Made by a program: the position numbers and the translations under genes | The notes under the pieces: generated by a model | Databases searched by the model: none | Seen by the model: the letters and a program-made list of their open reading frames with translations, nothing else | Told to the model about the DNA's origin: nothing | From: REBR01 sp033721915 | GTDB taxonomy: Bacteria; Pseudomonadota; Gammaproteobacteria; Pseudomonadales; Oleiphilaceae | DNA: 64,000 nt | NCBI GenBank assembly: GCA_033721915.1 | Contig: JAWWAC010000007.1 | Span: 1-64,000, forward strand | Direction: 5' to 3' | In this document: positions 62,466 to 64,000 of the stretch, one piece after another | Layout: every line of letters starts with the position of its first letter | How positions within the stretch are numbered: the first letter of the stretch is position 1

Positions 62466-63329
62466 TCAGCGGGGCTGGTGGTTATACAGGAAGTTGATGG
62501 CCTCCTCGGTGGCACCACCGGCCATGAGGAAGGTCAGGAAATGGCCCCGCATCCGCACCGGGTAGAGCTCCGACGTTACGCCGGCATCGCGCAGTGCCTG
62601 ATGGAAATCCTCGGAGTGGTCAAAGGGCACCAGCCCGTCCAGAGTGCCATGGAACAGGAAAAAGGGCGGGGCCTGATCGTGGACATGGAAGACCGGTGAG
62701 GCCCGGCGATACCTCTCAGGCATCTCTTCTTCCCGGCCACCCAGCAGCTGTATCAGTCGCCGGCCACTGTCGAACTTGGTCAGGTCACTGGGGATGCCGC
62801 CGGCCATCACCGCCACAGGACGGGTTTTTTCACCGCCGTAAGGAGTGTCCAGTTCTCCGCCCTGTCCGGCCACCAGTGCCAGCAGGCTCACCAGATGGGC
62901 CCCGGAGGAGTAGCCATAGGCACTGATGCGCCGGGGGTCGATGCCGTACTGGCCGGCATTGTCGTGAATCCAGTGCATGGCCTGCTGCACATCGTGGAGC
63001 TGCGCCGGGAAGCGATTGGCGGGGGCGAAACGATGGTCTATATTGACCACCACAAACCCCGCCCTGGCAATCTGCCGGGCCCTGGCCTCCATGTCACTGC
63101 GATGGCGTCCCTCCCAGCCACCGCCGTGGACCATCAGCACGGCCGGGTTTGGTCCCGGACGGTCTGGCTGGAAGATGTCGGCGTAAAGGGCCTTGCTCCA
63201 GCCCCCGGGGCTGTAACGCTGGCTTTCCGTCACAGTGACATCGAAGGGGGCATTGGCCGGGGCTTCGGCGGCTGTGGTGGCGCAGCCACTGAGAACCATC
63301 AGCAGGGTAATGAATGAAACAGTGCGCAT
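62466..63329 (-). CDS. Alpha/beta hydrolase lipoprotein (esterase-like)
   Basis: This 287-aa protein has a lipoprotein signal (FITLLMVLSGC), so it is probably anchored in the envelope. The hydrolase fold shows the oxyanion motif VHGGGWEG near residue 70, the nucleophile elbow GYSSGAH near residue 145, an acid candidate in GTLDGLVP near residue 228 and the catalytic His in MRGHFLTF near residue 262. This matches the carboxylesterase/BD-FAE-like group. The substrate is not evident. It converges with the UMF1 transporter gene, 21 bp between stops. Confidence 0.85.
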   Translation of the reverse strand: MRTVSFITLLMVLSGCATTAAEAPANAPFDVTVTESQRYSPGGWSKALYADIFQPDRPGPNPAVLMVHGGGWEGRHRSDMEARARQIARAGFVVVNIDHRFAPANRFPAQLHDVQQAMHWIHDNAGQYGIDPRRISAYGYSSGAHLVSLLALVAGQGGELDTPYGGEKTRPVAVMAGGIPSDLTKFDSGRRLIQLLGGREEEMPERYRRASPVFHVHDQAPPFFLFHGTLDGLVPFDHSEDFHQALRDAGVTSELYPVRMRGHFLTFLMAGGATEEAINFLYNHQPR

Positions 63330-63454
63330 GGGCGGGATCCGTCAGTTGGAATTGGCTGTTGTTACGGCTGCAAGGGATGGTTGGATTCAGGAGACGGGCT
63401 TTTGAATAATGGGGAAACAGGGTCATCGTCCTCGCGGCTTTTCGGGGGGATGAC

Positions 63455-64000
63455 ATGAGTCCGCTGGAATGGCTGCCCGTGGTGCTGGTGTTGCTGGTGG
63501 CCGCCTCCATCCTCTTTTCCACGGTGCGCTACGGCATGTCCCCCATGCCCAGCCTGGGCCAGGCACGACGGGTCATGGTGGAGGAGGTGAGCGAAGCGCC
63601 CCGGGGGCCATTGTGGATATGGGGTCCGGCTGGGGCACACTGGCCATTCCCTTTGCCCGGCGTTTTCCCGACACGCAGGTAATTGGTTATGAGGTCTCCT
63701 GGTTCCCCTGGATAACCGCCTGTGTGCTGGCTAAATTGTTACGGTTACGTAATCTTCACTTCTACCGCCGTGATTTCCGCCAGGCGGACCTCTCCGGTGC
63801 CTCGGTGCTGTTGTGCTATCTCATGGCCCGTGGAATGCGTGCGGTGAGTGAGCGGTTACAAAAAGACCCCGGATCCGTGCAGTGGGTCATCAGTCACCAT
63901 TTCGCCCTTCCGGGCTGGCAGCCGGTCCGTACCCGCAAACTGGCGGATTTATACGGCACCCCTATTTATACTTACTCTGTGACGCACTTCACCCCAAAGC
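63455..64000 (+). pseudogene. Membrane-anchored SAM-dependent methyltransferase, frameshifted and cut by right edge
   Basis: The first frame gives an N-terminal helix (LEWLPVVLVLLVAASILF) and a family-like YGMSPMPSLGQARR. It then loses homology at a G-run (63603-63607). The methyltransferase motif I, AIVDMGSGWGTLAIPFARRFP, continues in another frame (core VDMGSGWG) through QVIGYEVSWFPW and LCYLMARGM to the window edge. One extra G in the run would restore a single frame reading PRGAIVDMGSGWG. So either one base was lost in the genome or assembly, or the ribosome shifts here. No start codon with a ribosome site serves the second frame alone. Substrate unknown. Confidence 0.7.

Overview
The window reads as a chromosomal segment of a GC-rich, free-living gammaproteobacterium. 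The grounds are the sahR-metK-ahcY-metF block, the tkt-epd-pgk-fba order, a full seven-subunit Mrp antiporter, a TonB receptor, paired porins and many c-di-GMP enzymes. The mix resembles aquatic, possibly halo- or alkaliphilic, Chromatiales/Ectothiorhodospiraceae-type genomes, but that is inference; no rRNA or other taxonomic marker is present. Coding density is high, operons overlap tightly and GTG/TTG starts are common. I saw no tRNA, rRNA, insertion sequence, prophage or CRISPR array.

Layout. 0-6 kb: ilvD (cut by the left edge), yjbQ, a YihY-type membrane protein, a DUF445 membrane protein, rsmE and bioA. 6-13.4 kb: a five-gene peptide-type ABC importer plus a 56-aa membrane protein; its binding protein has its two halves in the reverse of the usual order. 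13.4-20.7 kb: a small solute-binding protein, an AGCS symporter, then the SAM-cycle cluster metF, ahcY, metK and sahR, with an 11+11 bp inverted repeat upstream of sahR. 20.7-24.5 kb: a GGDEF-EAL protein and a KaiC-like ATPase whose genes overlap by 4 bp. 25-30.5 kb: tkt-epd-pgk-fba. 30.9-35.5 kb: a 7TMR-DISM diguanylate cyclase, an AI-2E-type transporter, a YigZ protein and two small envelope proteins. 35.6-41.5 kb: mrpABCDEFG, followed to 44.3 kb by two membrane-associated GTPases. 44.5-54.5 kb: a clock-like signalling island (pseudo-receiver/PAS/GGDEF/EAL protein, kaiB, kaiC, TonB receptor, hybrid histidine kinase with Hpt, GGDEF response regulator). 54.5-64 kb: sodC, a universal stress protein, a large orphan lipoprotein, two paralogous porin-like proteins, a UMF1-type MFS transporter, an esterase lipoprotein and a methyltransferase that is both frameshifted and cut by the right edge.

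The most interesting material is the pairing of KaiC-family ATPases with c-di-GMP enzymes at two separate loci. At 44.5-49.2 kb a recognisable KaiB and a KaiC with all three phosphosite residues (T422, S427, T428) follow a protein that starts with a degenerate receiver domain. There is no kaiA in the window, and this KaiC lacks the C-terminal tail that binds KaiA in cyanobacteria. At 20.7-24.5 kb a divergent KaiC-like protein is translationally coupled to another GGDEF-EAL protein that also starts with a degenerate receiver-like region. A reasonable hypothesis is a KaiA-independent Kai timer or switch that acts through c-di-GMP, with the hybrid kinase and GGDEF regulator at 51.4-54.5 kb as a further output. 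The second notable item is the apparently circularly permuted solute-binding protein of the ABC importer.
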